NCBI RefSeq assembly: GCF_008365405.1
Contig: NZ_QOKV01000003.1
Coordinates: forward strand, 1-64,000
Direction: 5' to 3'
DNA length: 64,000 bases
From: Azospirillum brasilense
GTDB taxonomy: Bacteria; Pseudomonadota; Alphaproteobacteria; Azospirillales; Azospirillaceae
The notes beneath the pieces were generated by a model. The model did no database searches and was not told the DNA's origin. It was given only the letters and a program-made list of their open reading frames with translations. This document shows, one piece after another, positions 36,550-48,059 of the stretch (its first letter is position 1; every line of letters starts with the position of its first letter). The translations under genes and the position numbers were made by a program.

Positions 36550-36993
36550 CTACAGCAGGTCGCGCAGCATCGCCACCAGCGGCACATCGGCGGGGGGCAT
36601 GGGGTAGTCGCCCATGCGGTTCGGGTAGACCCAAGCGAGCTTCTGACCCTCCCGCGCCATCACGTCACCCTCCCAGACGCGGCAGACGAACAGCGGCATC
36701 AGCAGGTGGAACGTCTCATAGCTGTGCGAGGCGAAGGTGAAGGGGGCGAGGCAGCTCGCCGCTGTGTCGATGCCCAGCTCCTCCTTCAACTCGCGGACCA
36801 GGGCGGCCTCCGGCGTTTCGCCCGCATCGACCTTGCCGCCGGGGAACTCCCACAGCCCGGCCAACGACTTGCCGGGCGGGCGCTGGGCCAGCAGGACGCG
36901 GCCGTCGGCGTCCACCAGAGCGACCGCGACGACCAGCAGGGTGGGCAGGGAACCGGGGGCCGGGGTGGAGGAGGGATCGAAGCAGGCCGGCAT
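36550..36993 (-). CDS. mutT: MutT-type Nudix hydrolase
   Basis: A 147-residue Nudix enzyme. The box GGKVDAGETPEAALVRELKEELG is complete, and GLWEFPGGK upstream plus FPxxL-like sequences fit 8-oxo-dGTP diphosphatase (MutT). It would clear oxidised GTP pools. The ATG at 36993 overlaps the stop of the acetyltransferase gene by 4 bases (ATGA), so the two form one operon. A GTPase-pool role is inferred from the family; other NTP substrates are possible. Confidence 0.85.
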   Translation of the reverse strand: MPACFDPSSTPAPGSLPTLLVVAVALVDADGRVLLAQRPPGKSLAGLWEFPGGKVDAGETPEAALVRELKEELGIDTAASCLAPFTFASHSYETFHLLMPLFVCRVWEGDVMAREGQKLAWVYPNRMGDYPMPPADVPLVAMLRDLL

Positions 36994-37511
36994 CAGGCGG
37001 TCTCCGGGGTGAGGAACCGCCATCGTTCGGCGGTCAGTTCATACTGGTCGGCAGCGTCGAGCGGCAGGAAGCCGACCGTTTCCAGCACGCGGCGGGAGCG
37101 GTGGTTGTCCGGCGCGGTCCGCGCCCACAGGCGGGGCAGGCCCAGCGCGAAGGCGGCGGGGGCGACGGCCCGCAGCATCTCCGTGCCGTAGCCGATGCCC
37201 TGGTGCGGCAGGCCGAGCCAATAGCCGACTTCGCCGTCCGCCAAGATCACCCCGATGCCGCCGACGGGCTGATTATCGTCCCTACGGACCGCCAGCAGGT
37301 CGAGGGAGGCGCGCTCCGCCCGGTTGCGGGCGGCCAGGGTGACCCAGGCGCGCCCGTCCTCCGGGCCGTAGGGATGGGGCACGCGGGCAAGCCAGCGCGC
37401 CACTTCCCAATCCCCGATCAGCGGAACGAAGCGCTCCACATCCTCCATGCGGAAGGGGCGGAGCGTCAGCCGCGGCGTGTCGAGGCGGTCGGGCAGGGGC
37501 GCGCCGGTCAT
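36993..37511 (-). CDS. GNAT-family N-acetyltransferase (RimJ/RimL type)
   Basis: A 172-residue acetyltransferase. It begins LDTPRLTLRPFRMEDVERFVPLI, a hallmark of the RimJ/RimL subgroup, and has VGYWLGLPHQGIGYGTEMLRA for acetyl-CoA binding and APDNHRSRRVLETVGF. Substrates in this subgroup are protein N-termini or small amines. It lies between argJ (16 bases upstream) and mutT (4-base overlap), so all three are probably co-transcribed. Confidence 0.88.
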   Translation of the reverse strand: MTGAPLPDRLDTPRLTLRPFRMEDVERFVPLIGDWEVARWLARVPHPYGPEDGRAWVTLAARNRAERASLDLLAVRRDDNQPVGGIGVILADGEVGYWLGLPHQGIGYGTEMLRAVAPAAFALGLPRLWARTAPDNHRSRRVLETVGFLPLDAADQYELTAERWRFLTPETA

Positions 37512-37527
37512 GGCGTCAAGGCCGGCC

Positions 37528-38766
37528 TCAGCTCCGGTAGGAGCCGTTGATGTCGATGTAGCCGTGGGTCAGGTCGCAGGTCCAGACGCGGGACGTGCCG
37601 CCGCCGATGCCCAGGTCGATGTGCACGTCGATCTCCTGGCCCTTCATGTGGGTGGCGACCGGCGCCTCGTCGTAGCCCGGAACCTCCATGCCCTCGGCGC
37701 AGATCAGCGTGCCGCCGATGGTGATCTTGATGAGGTCGCGGTCGGCCCGCTCGCCGGCCCGCCCGATGGCGGCGACGATGCGGCCCCAGTTGGCGTCCTC
37801 GCCGGCCAGCGCGGTCTTGACCAGCGGGGAGTTGGCGACGGTGAGGGCGATGCGCTTGGCGGCGGCGTCGCTCTCGGCGCCGACCAGCGTGATCGAGACG
37901 AACTTGGTTGCCCCCTCGCCGTCGCGCACGATCTGCAGCGCGAGGTCGAGCATCACCTCCTCCAGCGCCTTGCGGAACGCGGCCAGCTCCGGCGCGTTGG
38001 CGTCGGTCACCGGGGCGTTGCCGGCCTTGCCGGTGGCGAACAGCAGCAGCGTGTCGCTGGTCGAGGTGTCGCCGTCCACGGTGATGGCGTTGAAGCTGCG
38101 CTCGGTGAACTCCGACAGCATGGACTGGAGCGCCGGGGCGGCGATGGCCGCGTCGGTGAAGAGGAAGCCCAGCATGGTCGCCATGTCCGGGGCGATCATG
38201 CCGGAGCCCTTGGCGAAGCCGCTGATCGTCACCGTCGTCCCGCCGATGGCGACCTGACGGGTCGAGCCCTTGGCGAAGGTGTCGGTGGTCATGATGGCCC
38301 GCGCCCCGGCCTCCAGCGCCGCCGAGTCGTCCTTCAGGGCCGGGACCATGCCCGGCAGGACCTTGGCGATGGCGTCGGCGGCCAGCGGGATGCCGATCAC
38401 GCCGGTGGAGGCGACGTAGACCTCGTCGGTGGCGCAGCCGGCGATCTTGGCGGCGGCCTCGACGGTCGCCTGGACGGTGGCGTCGCCGGCCTTGCCGGTG
38501 AAGGCGTTGGCGTTGCCGGCGTTGACCACGACCGCGCGGGCCGAGCCGCGGGGCAGGCTGTCGCGGCACCAGATCACCGGGGCGGAGCAGGTCAGCGACT
38601 TGGTCAGCACGCCGGCCACCGTCGTGCCCGCGTCGAGCACGGCCAGCATCAGGTCGTCGCGGCCCTTGTATCGGATGCCGCTGTTGGCGGTGGCGATGCG
38701 CACGCCCGCCACGGGCGGGAGCGTCGGGAAGCCGGCGGGTGCCAAGGGGGAGACGGTCGTGGCCAT
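37528..38766 (-). CDS. argJ: Bifunctional glutamate N-acetyltransferase/amino-acid acetyltransferase
   Basis: A 412-residue arginine-biosynthesis enzyme. The self-cleavage site lies in KGSGMIAPDMATMLGF, where the peptide is cut between Ala and Thr to give alpha and beta chains, Thr being the nucleophile. Also seen are ASTGVIGIPL and VDGDTSTSDT. It transfers acetyl groups from N-acetylornithine to glutamate and may also use acetyl-CoA. The ATG at 38766 gives the usual length. It follows the parvulin gene after a repeat element. Confidence 0.95.
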   Translation of the reverse strand: MATTVSPLAPAGFPTLPPVAGVRIATANSGIRYKGRDDLMLAVLDAGTTVAGVLTKSLTCSAPVIWCRDSLPRGSARAVVVNAGNANAFTGKAGDATVQATVEAAAKIAGCATDEVYVASTGVIGIPLAADAIAKVLPGMVPALKDDSAALEAGARAIMTTDTFAKGSTRQVAIGGTTVTISGFAKGSGMIAPDMATMLGFLFTDAAIAAPALQSMLSEFTERSFNAITVDGDTSTSDTLLLFATGKAGNAPVTDANAPELAAFRKALEEVMLDLALQIVRDGEGATKFVSITLVGAESDAAAKRIALTVANSPLVKTALAGEDANWGRIVAAIGRAGERADRDLIKITIGGTLICAEGMEVPGYDEAPVATHMKGQEIDVHIDLGIGGGTSRVWTCDLTHGYIDINGSYRS

Positions 38767-38819
38767 GGGGACGGGCTCGCGGGGCTGGTGGAGCGGGGGG
38801 TGTTGAGATGTAAGGCGCT

Positions 38820-38896
38820 TGCCCCCACCCTGACCCTCCCCCGCTGGGCGGGGGAGGGAAGGGGACCGCGGCGTCAGCCGTGGGAAGGGTGGGGGC
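38820..38896. repeat. BIME-like repeat between the parvulin gene and argJ
   Basis: GCCCCCACCCTGACCCTCCCCCGC pairs in part with GCGGGGGAGGG, and GGGAAGGGTGGGGGC closes the outer arms. It lies within a same-strand gene pair, so it may act as an mRNA processing or attenuation hairpin. Confidence 0.75.
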
Positions 38897-38911
38897 AACC
38901 GCTGCCGGAGT

Positions 38912-39862
38912 TTAGTTCTTCTTCGGCTCTTCGGCCGTCGGAGCGGTCTGGGCCGGCTCTTCCTTCGGCATCGGCGAGCCGTCGAGCTGGAAGGTCTCGA
39001 CCTTGGCGACCTTGCGCAGGTCGTCGACGACGTTGGTCACGATGTCCTTGCTGAGCTGCTGCTCGAGCTGCGGCTTCACCTCGTCCAGGGACGGCTGCGG
39101 CTGGGTGCGCTTGTCCTCGACCTTGATGATGTGCCAGCCGAACTGCGTCTTCACCGGCTCCTTGCTCACCTCGCCCTTCTTCATGGCGAAGGCGGCGTCG
39201 GCGAAGGGCTCGACCATCGTGTCCTTGGTGAAGTAGCCGAGATCGCCACCCTGCTCGGCGGCCACCGGGTCCTTGGACTTCTCCTTGGCGAGCTTGGCGA
39301 AGTCGCCGCCCTTCTTGAGCTGGGCGATGATCGCCTTGGCCTCATCCTCCTTCTCGACGAGGATGTGGCTGGCCTTGACCTCTTCCTGGGCCGGGTTCTG
39401 CTTCAGGAAGGCCTGGTAGGCCTCGTCCAGCTTGGCCGGGGTGATGCGCGACTGCACTTCCTTCTGGATGTAGGCGCGCTGCACCGCGCGCTCCTCGGCG
39501 CGCTTGATCTCGTCCTTGACCTCCGGCGAGCCGGCGAGGTTGGCCTTGTAGCCGGCCTCGGCCACCAGCTTGGAGTTCACGAGCTGCTCGATCACCGCCG
39601 GGTAGATCATCTCCAGCGGCATCTGCTGCACCTGCGGCGGAAGCTGAGCGACCATGCGCTGGACGTCGGAGCGGTGGACCGCCTCGCCGTTGACGCGCGC
39701 CACCACCGGATCGGCGTCCGCCGTGGCGGGGGCGGCCTGCGCGGCGGGAGCGGGCGTGGCGGCGGGAGCCGGAGTCGGCGCCGGAGTCTGGGCGTGTGCG
39801 GCCAGCGCGAGGCCGCAGGCGGCCATCGACAGCAGGGCGGCGCGGAACACTCGATTCACCAT
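38912..39862 (-). CDS. Periplasmic peptidyl-prolyl isomerase, parvulin (PpiC/SurA-like)
   Basis: A 316-residue exported foldase. The signal peptide ends at AAHAQ and is followed by a Pro/Ala-rich linker. Residues 50-150 form a SurA-like chaperone part. A parvulin domain (about 165-260) shows KASHILVEKEDEAKAI, GGDFAKLAKEKSKDP, GGDLGYF and TQFGWHIIKVED. It would help outer-membrane proteins fold. GGAAGGAAAAG precedes the ATG. It is divergent from secA, an apt neighbour because both serve protein export. Confidence 0.92.
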   Translation of the reverse strand: MVNRVFRAALLSMAACGLALAAHAQTPAPTPAPAATPAPAAQAAPATADADPVVARVNGEAVHRSDVQRMVAQLPPQVQQMPLEMIYPAVIEQLVNSKLVAEAGYKANLAGSPEVKDEIKRAEERAVQRAYIQKEVQSRITPAKLDEAYQAFLKQNPAQEEVKASHILVEKEDEAKAIIAQLKKGGDFAKLAKEKSKDPVAAEQGGDLGYFTKDTMVEPFADAAFAMKKGEVSKEPVKTQFGWHIIKVEDKRTQPQPSLDEVKPQLEQQLSKDIVTNVVDDLRKVAKVETFQLDGSPMPKEEPAQTAPTAEEPKKN

Positions 39863-40188
39863 GGAGTCTTTTCCTTCCGGCGGATGTGTCTTGTCACAGG
39901 CAACGTTATGACAGGGGGCTTCTTATGACGGATGACCAGCTGCGCCGGCTGTCCGGCCCCGCGCCCGAATCCGCGGGGGATTAAGCATGGGTTCGCGGCG
40001 CGGGGCAAGCGGTCGTGATGCGCGGCCATGACGCCTTGCTTCGGCGCCTTGCTTCGACCGTGTTCAAGGCGATATGGCGGCGGAACGGTGGTGCTTCCAG
40101 GGCGCATCACACGCCGATCCACAGCCGATGCGGGGCCGGCACCCCCGCGATGCGCGCCGCAAAGGGCCGGGCAAAGGGGCGGGTCTCG

Positions 40189-40217
40189 TTGACAGAAACT
40201 TGCTTCGGGCCTATGTG
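40189..40217 (+). promoter_or_regulatory. Sigma-70 promoter of secA
   Basis: A perfect TTGACA (40189-40194) is separated by 17 bases from TATGTG (40212-40217). The start of transcription would be near 40224, leaving a leader of about 42 bases before the secA ATG. The rest of the 403-base divergent region holds no convincing gene. Confidence 0.7.
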
Positions 40218-40265
40218 AGACCGGTCAAAAAGCCGGCTTCACGACGTTCCACCCCCGAGGTTTTC

Positions 40266-43016
<2,751 letters not shown>

Positions 43017-43054
43017 GCGCCGCCGCAAAGAACGCCGTCAGGGATGTTCCGGAG

Positions 43055-43089
43055 GGGGCTGGGCCGCAGGGTCCGGCCCCTTTCCTTTT
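43055..43089 (+). terminator. Rho-independent terminator of secA
   Basis: An 11-bp stem, GGGGCTGGGCC (43055-43065) with GGTCCGGCCCC (43070-43080), contains two G-T pairs and a GCAG loop. TTTCCTTTT follows. Confidence 0.85.
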
Positions 43090-43151
43090 GCGGTCCCGGA
43101 AACTTCGGCTGGGCTGTGGCGTTCTTCCGATCAACAAGCGGGAGCGCAGCC

Positions 43152-43598
43152 ATGTTGCAGGAATTCAAGACCTTCATCAGCCGCGGCAACGTCGTGGAGT
43201 TGGCCGTCGGCATCATCATCGGCGCGGCCTTCACCGGCATCGTCAACTCGCTGGTCAGGGACATGCTGATGCCGCCAATCGGCTGGGTCATGGGCGGGAT
43301 CGACTTCTCCAACTATTTCCTGAACCTGTCCGGCGGCCATTACGAGAGCCTCGCCGCGGCGGAGGCGGCGGGGGCGGCGACCATCAACTACGGCCGCTTC
43401 ATCAACGCCCTGATCAACTTCTTCATCGTGGCGGGGGCACTGTTCCTCATCGTGCGGCAGGTCAACCGCCTGCATTTCCTCCACGATTCCAAGCCGAAGG
43501 CGCCGCCCCGCCAGGAGATTTTGCTGGAGGAGATCCGGGATGCGCTGCGCGCACGGCAGGCAACCGCTCCCGGGGACACGACTCGACCGGGGGCGTGA
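43152..43598 (+). CDS. mscL: Large-conductance mechanosensitive channel MscL
   Basis: A 148-residue membrane protein of typical length. The N-terminal amphipathic helix and pore helix read [32 protein letters not shown], and [16 protein letters not shown] follows in the loop. The second helix and the cytoplasmic helix with [12 protein letters not shown] are present. It opens under membrane tension to release solutes during osmotic downshock. The ATG at 43152 has GGGAG upstream. It lies behind the secA terminator and probably has its own promoter. Confidence 0.97.
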   Translation: MLQEFKTFISRGNVVELAVGIIIGAAFTGIVNSLVRDMLMPPIGWVMGGIDFSNYFLNLSGGHYESLAAAEAAGAATINYGRFINALINFFIVAGALFLIVRQVNRLHFLHDSKPKAPPRQEILLEEIRDALRARQATAPGDTTRPGA

Positions 43599-43608
43599 AA
43601 GAATCTTC

Positions 43609-43637
43609 TTGGATTGTGCAGCGCAACCCATTATGTA
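43609..43637 (+). promoter_or_regulatory. Candidate sigma-70 promoter of the DEAD-box gene
   Basis: TTGGAT (43609-43614) and TATGTA (43632-43637) lie 17 bases apart, just after mscL. Transcription would start near 43643 and give a leader of about 210 bases. Confidence 0.5.
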
Positions 43638-43661
43638 AGGCGTCTTGATCGCTGGAGGCTC

Positions 43662-43685
43662 GCGCGTCTCTTGAGCGAGACGCGC
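43662..43685 (+). promoter_or_regulatory. Leader hairpin of the DEAD-box gene
   Basis: GCGCGTCTC (43662-43670) pairs perfectly with GAGACGCGC (43677-43685) around TTGAGC, followed by TTT. It could attenuate or protect the message. Cold-induced helicase genes in other bacteria often have long leaders. Confidence 0.5.
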
Positions 43686-43851
43686 TTTGATATTTCGGGA
43701 CGGCCTTCCTTGGGACCCGGTCGCCCGTAGCTTCGGACAGACGCCTCTCCCTCTTCCGACCTCCTCCCGGCGAAAACGCCGGCGTTCCACCGCTCACCAT
43801 CCTGGTGCTGCGGCCGTGCGCCGTCATGGTCCTGAGGAAAGGTTACCCTAC

Positions 43852-45360
43852 TTGTCGTCCATCGAAATCACCGCCGCCGACGTTCTCGTTGCCGAGACCA
43901 CCGTCACCGAGACCTCTGTCATCGAGACTGCTGTCGCCGGCGAAACCGTGACCGACACCACTGAAACCGTTACCCCCAACGCGTTCGCCGGGCTGGGCGT
44001 CCACCCGCTGGTCGTGAAGGCGCTGGAAGCGTTCGAGTACAACACCCCGACCCCGGTCCAGGCCGAGGCGATTCCGCCGGCCCTGGAAGGCCGCGACATC
44101 CTGGCGACCGCCGAGACGGGCACCGGCAAGACCGCCGCCTTCATGCTGCCGGCGCTGACCCGCACCGTCGAGCTGCCGCGCCTCGGCGTCGCCGCCCCGC
44201 GCGTGCTGGTGCTGGCCCCGACCCGCGAGCTGGCCAAGCAGGTCACCGACGCCGCCCGCAAGTACGCCAAGTTCATGAAGTACAACATCGTGGACGTCGT
44301 CGGCGGCATGCCCTACCGCGACCAGCTCCGCCTGCTGTCGCGCGCCGTGGACGTGATGGTGGCCACCCCCGGCCGCCTGCTCGACCACGTGTCGCGCAAC
44401 CGCATCGACCTCAGCGCCGTCGAGGTGCTGATCCTGGACGAGGCGGACCGCATGCTCGACATGGGCTTCCTGGACGATGTGGAAACCATCGCCAAGTGCT
44501 GCCCGGAGAGCCGCCAGACGCTGCTGTTCACCGCCACGCTGGACCGCCGCATGGCCCAGCTTGCCGGCAACCTGCTGCGCAACCCGGTGCGCGTCGCCGT
44601 GGAAAGCGCCACCACCGCGGTGAACGTCGAGCAGCGCCTGCACCACGCCGACGACATGGACCACAAGCGCCGCCTGCTGAAGCACTTCGCGGACCAGCCC
44701 GAGGTCGGCAAGGCGATCATCTTCGCCGCCACCAAGCGTGACGCCGATGCGCTGGCCGAGGAGCTGAGCGACGCCGGCCACGCCGCCGCCGCCCTGCACG
44801 GCGACATGGACCAGTTCAAGCGCAACCGCACGCTTCAGCGCCTGCGCACCGGTCAGGTCCGCCTGCTGGTGGCGACCGACGTGGCGGCGCGCGGCATCGA
44901 CGTGCGCGACATCACCCACGTCATCAACTTCGACCTGCCGCGTTCGGCGGAGGACTATGTCCACCGCATCGGCCGCACGGGCCGTGCGGGCGCCTCGGGC
45001 GTGGCGGTCTCCTTCGCCGCCCGCGCCGACCGCGACGCCCTGTTCCGCATCGAGCGCTACACCGGCACCCGTCTCGACATCCACGTCGTTCCGGGTCTGG
45101 AGCCGCAGCGTCCGTTCCAGACCGGCGGCGGCGGTGGCCGTCCGGCGGGCCGTTCGGGTCGTCCGGGTGGCGGCAACGGCGGCGGCTACGGCAAGAAGCC
45201 GTGGGTCCGCAATGCCGGTGGCGCCGAGCCTGCCGGCAACTCGGGCCGTCCGCAGGGTCGTCCGGCGAACCGGAACGAGCATGCCCGCAACGAGCACGGC
45301 GGCCATGCCCGCCGCGACTCCCAGGGCGGCAAGCCGGCGCACCGGGCGTCCAAGTGGTAA
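43852..45360 (+). CDS. DEAD-box ATP-dependent RNA helicase
   Basis: A 502-residue RNA helicase. After a Thr/Val-rich acidic N-terminus (about 40 residues) it has the Q motif, AETGTGKT, PTRELAKQV, ATPGRLLDHV, LILDEADRMLDMGF, TAT, ATDVAARGIDV and HRIGRTGRAG. The tail is rich in Gly, Arg, Asn and His (GGGGGRPAGRSGRPGGGNGG), as in RhlE and CsdA relatives. The TTG at 43852 is the best start: GAGGAAAGG lies about nine bases upstream and no in-frame ATG fits. The long leader suggests control after transcription starts. Confidence 0.92.
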   Translation: MSSIEITAADVLVAETTVTETSVIETAVAGETVTDTTETVTPNAFAGLGVHPLVVKALEAFEYNTPTPVQAEAIPPALEGRDILATAETGTGKTAAFMLPALTRTVELPRLGVAAPRVLVLAPTRELAKQVTDAARKYAKFMKYNIVDVVGGMPYRDQLRLLSRAVDVMVATPGRLLDHVSRNRIDLSAVEVLILDEADRMLDMGFLDDVETIAKCCPESRQTLLFTATLDRRMAQLAGNLLRNPVRVAVESATTAVNVEQRLHHADDMDHKRRLLKHFADQPEVGKAIIFAATKRDADALAEELSDAGHAAAALHGDMDQFKRNRTLQRLRTGQVRLLVATDVAARGIDVRDITHVINFDLPRSAEDYVHRIGRTGRAGASGVAVSFAARADRDALFRIERYTGTRLDIHVVPGLEPQRPFQTGGGGGRPAGRSGRPGGGNGGGYGKKPWVRNAGGAEPAGNSGRPQGRPANRNEHARNEHGGHARRDSQGGKPAHRASKW

Positions 45361-45381
45361 CAGCGGTTCGCCGCTGACATG

Positions 45382-45416
45382 AAAAAGGCGCGGTCCCTCG
45401 GGATCGCGCCTTTTTT
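45382..45416. terminator. Bidirectional terminator after the DEAD-box gene
   Basis: AAAAAGGCGCGGTCCC (45382-45397) pairs with GGGATCGCGCCTTTTT (45400-45415) with one G-T pair. T runs flank it on both strands, so it also suits the convergent cobD gene. Confidence 0.9.
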
Positions 45417-45448
45417 CTTGGGCGGGCCGTGGCGACGGGGGCGGGACT

Positions 45449-46456
45449 TCACACCCCCGCGATCCCCCACAGCAGCAGCGCCACCAGCAAAGCCAGGATC
45501 AATCCGGCCACGGCGTAGACCGCCAGCGCCCGCCCGATGTCGGCGGCGGTGGCGCGGGCGCGGCCCTCGCCGATCCAGGGTTCGGTGATGACCACGCCGC
45601 CGTCGCGGTGCGGCCCGCCCAGCGCCAGACCCAGCGCCCCGGCCATCGCGGCGGTCGGCCAGCCCATGTTGAGGGAGGCCGCCTTGCCGCCGTCCCGCAT
45701 CATCGTGCGGAAGGCGCCGCCGGCCCTCGCCCCGGCGAAGGGCGCGGCCAGCGCCAGGAGAACCGCCGCCAGCCGCGCCGGGATGGCGTTCAGCGCGTCG
45801 TCCAGCCGCGCCGCGGTCAGGCCGAAGCGCGCGTGCCGCACGCCGGCGTGGCCCAGCGCGGTGTCGGCGCCGTCCACCACCGCCCAGACCAGCAGGCCGG
45901 GCACCCCCAGCAGGGCGTAGCCGAAGACCGGGGCCACCAGCTTGCGGGCGAAGCCCTTGGCGGTGGCCTCGATGGCGGCGCGGGCGACGCCGTGCTCGTC
46001 CAGGCTGAAGGCGTGGCGGCGGGTGAGGGAAGCGACGGCCTCCCGCGCCGGGGCGACGCCGCCCTTGTCCAGGGCGCGCCGCACCGCGCGCACCCGCGCC
46101 CAGGCGCTCCGCCCGCGCAGGGCGGCGAGGATCACCGCCAGTTCCAGCAGCCAGCCGCGGCTCTGCGCGCCGATCCGCTCGACGATCAGGCCGACGGCGA
46201 CGGCGGCGAGCACGAGGGCCAGCACGACCAGCGCGCCGCGCAGCAGGCGGGCGGTCTTGCCGCGCTCCACCCGGTTCAGCCGCCGGTCGGCCCAGGCGCA
46301 GACGCGTTGCGCCAGCGCCGCCGGGTCGGGCAGGACGCGCCCGACCCAGTCGCCGGCGGCGGCGTCGATAGCCAGGGCCAGCAGCAGCAGGAACAGCGGC
46401 CCCGGACCGTTCAGGGGGGCGGCGCCGAGGACGGAGGTGAGCAGGGCGTCGCCCAT
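45449..46456 (-). CDS. cobD: Adenosylcobinamide-phosphate synthase (CobD/CbiB)
   Basis: A 335-residue membrane protein with about five helices. Family signatures are the N-terminal LALAIDAAAGDWVGRVLPDPA, GFARKLVAPVFGYALLGVPGLLVWAVVDGADTALGH, NAIPARLAAVLLALA, and NMGWPTAAMAGALGLALGG. It joins aminopropanol phosphate to adenosylcobyric acid in coenzyme B12 synthesis. No other cob gene is in the window. It is followed on the same strand, upstream, by an ankyrin gene only 7 bases away, an unusual partner. Confidence 0.92.
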   Translation of the reverse strand: MGDALLTSVLGAAPLNGPGPLFLLLLALAIDAAAGDWVGRVLPDPAALAQRVCAWADRRLNRVERGKTARLLRGALVVLALVLAAVAVGLIVERIGAQSRGWLLELAVILAALRGRSAWARVRAVRRALDKGGVAPAREAVASLTRRHAFSLDEHGVARAAIEATAKGFARKLVAPVFGYALLGVPGLLVWAVVDGADTALGHAGVRHARFGLTAARLDDALNAIPARLAAVLLALAAPFAGARAGGAFRTMMRDGGKAASLNMGWPTAAMAGALGLALGGPHRDGGVVITEPWIGEGRARATAADIGRALAVYAVAGLILALLVALLLWGIAGV

Positions 46457-46463
46457 CGCGGCC

Positions 46464-47027
46464 TCACCGCGCTCCCGCCTGACGCAGCAGGTTCGCCACG
46501 CGGGCGTTGCGGCTGTCCTGCGCCCAGCTCAGCGTCGTGCGGCCCGTGAAGTCGGTGCGGTCGGCCTGCGCCCCGGCCTTCAGCAGCCGCTCCACCAGAT
46601 CGACGCGGCCGAAGCGGGCCGCGGTCATCAGCGGGGTGATGCCCTGGCGGTTGTCCTGATCGACCTTGGCGCCCTTGGTGAGCAGAAGGTCCACCGCCTC
46701 CGGCGCGTCGGCCTCCACCGCGTAGTGCAGCGGGGTGTTGCCGGACTTGTCGGCGCGGTTGGGATTGGCCCCACCGTCGAGCAGCAGCCGCACCAGTTCG
46801 GGATGGCCGTTGCCGATGGCCACCAGCAGGACGGGCCGCCCGCTGGCATCGACCTGATTCGGGTTTTCCCCCTTCAGCAGGAGCAGCCGCAGCGCGCTGG
46901 CGTCGTTCGACGTCACCGCCTTGACCATGGAGGGGCCTTCCAGAAGGTTGATCTGGGCCAGGGCCGGCGCGGCGACGGGGGCGGTCAGGCCGAGGGCCAG
47001 CAGGCTGAGCATCAGCAACCGTTTCAT
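46464..47027 (-). CDS. Exported ankyrin-repeat protein
   Basis: A 187-residue protein. The signal peptide (RLLMLSLLALGLTAPVAAPALAQ) is clear. About four ankyrin units follow, seen as DASGRPVLLVAIGNGHPELVRLLLDGGANPN, KSGNTPLHYAVEADAPEAVDLLL and RQGITPLMTAARFGRVDLVERLLKAGA. It should be a periplasmic scaffold binding another protein. AAAGGA precedes the ATG. The partner is unknown; proximity to cobD suggests co-transcription and not necessarily shared function. Confidence 0.88.
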   Translation of the reverse strand: MKRLLMLSLLALGLTAPVAAPALAQINLLEGPSMVKAVTSNDASALRLLLLKGENPNQVDASGRPVLLVAIGNGHPELVRLLLDGGANPNRADKSGNTPLHYAVEADAPEAVDLLLTKGAKVDQDNRQGITPLMTAARFGRVDLVERLLKAGAQADRTDFTGRTTLSWAQDSRNARVANLLRQAGAR

Positions 47028-47131
47028 GGCGCGTCCTTTTGTGCGATCCGTGTGTGATCCGTCTTTCGGCCGGGGATACTATCCAGTTTGGCCCGGTTTG
47101 GCGACGGCGACCCGCTGCAATGGAGCCGCCC

Positions 47132-47278
47132 ATGGTCCGCAACCCGCTCGCCCGCCACATCGCCCTGTTCCTGGCGGTGAAGGCCGCGCTGATCGCGTTG
47201 GGGTTGTGGTGGTTCCTCGGGACCATGCCGGAGCCGCGCGGCGTGGTGACTCCGCCCGCTGTCGCAGGAAAGCCCTGA
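47132..47278 (+). CDS. Small single-pass membrane protein, 48 aa (CydP-like)
   Basis: A 48-residue protein with one helix: NPLARHIALFLAVKAALIALGLWWFLGTMPEP. The basic N-terminus, conserved-looking RHIALxLxVK and the WWF end resemble CydP-type small subunits of terminal oxidases. This is a similarity judged by eye only, and no oxidase genes are in the window. The ATG at 47132 has GGAG six bases upstream. It is divergent from the ankyrin gene. Alternatively it is an unrelated small membrane protein. Confidence 0.55.
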   Translation: MVRNPLARHIALFLAVKAALIALGLWWFLGTMPEPRGVVTPPAVAGKP

Positions 47279-47361
47279 TGCTGCCAGATCTCCCAATGGG
47301 AACCTCCGTTCGGCGCCCATGGTTGACCATCGACCGGGAAGCGCAACAGGGGACGACCGCC

Positions 47362-47967
47362 ATGACCTTCGAAAGTGATGTGAACGCGAACCGCTCCGGC
47401 GGCAATCTGCGCGGCGCCGTGCGCGAGGCCGTGGGCATCTTCGCCAGCCGCGACGCCCTGCAAAAGGCCGTCGATGAGCTGACCCTGGCCGGCTTCCAGC
47501 GCCATGAGCTGAGCGTGCTCGCCAACGATGAAACCATCCGCGACCATCTCGGCCATGTGCCGCAGCGGGCGGAGGACATCGCCCACGACCCCGACGCGCC
47601 GCGCCAGTCCTACGTCTCGCCGGAGGATGTCGGCAGCGTGAAGGGCGTGGCGGTCGGGTTCCCGGCCTATGTCGGGGCGATCCTGGCGACCGGCGCCGTC
47701 CTGGCCACCGGCGGCACGGCCCTGGCGGCGGCGGCGGCGGCCGCGGCGGCGGGGGTGGGCGGCGGTGCGATGGGCTCGGTCATGTCGAACTGGCTGACCG
47801 ACAAGCGCAACGAGCCGATGCTCCAGCACCTCGACAAGGGCGGCATCCTGCTGTGGGTCAATCTGGCCGACGCCGGGCGCGAGCAGCAGGCGCTGGAGAT
47901 CATGAACCGCCACGCCGCCCGGCCGGTCGAGGTGCATGAGGTGGCGCAGTCCGGCTCCGAGGGGTGA
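47362..47967 (+). CDS. Stress-type protein with glycine/alanine hydrophobic hairpin
   Basis: A 201-residue protein. The N-terminal part (AVREAVGIFASRDALQKAVDELTLAGFQRHELSVLA) resembles the ferredoxin-like fold of general-stress proteins such as the DUF1269 and GSP17M groups. The middle is a long hydrophobic Gly/Ala hairpin (GFPAYVGAILATGAVLATGGTALAAAAAAAAAGVGGGAMGSV) that may insert in the membrane. The C-terminus (GGILLWVNLADAGREQQALEIMNRH) repeats a similar fold. The function is unknown. AGGGGA precedes the start. Confidence 0.7.
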   Translation: MTFESDVNANRSGGNLRGAVREAVGIFASRDALQKAVDELTLAGFQRHELSVLANDETIRDHLGHVPQRAEDIAHDPDAPRQSYVSPEDVGSVKGVAVGFPAYVGAILATGAVLATGGTALAAAAAAAAAGVGGGAMGSVMSNWLTDKRNEPMLQHLDKGGILLWVNLADAGREQQALEIMNRHAARPVEVHEVAQSGSEG

Positions 47968-48059
47968 GCGAGGGGGCGTCCAGGCTCCGTTGACCCAGGT
48001 CATGGCCTTCGCGGCGGGCTTCCCCTATACACGGACGGTCTTCCAAACGGAGGTCCGCC

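Noticed and set aside
39863-40265. Short frames in the parvulin-secA divergent spacer
   Set aside because: None has a ribosome site or plausible sequence. The space is better explained by promoters, with TTGACA and TATGTG clearly present for secA.
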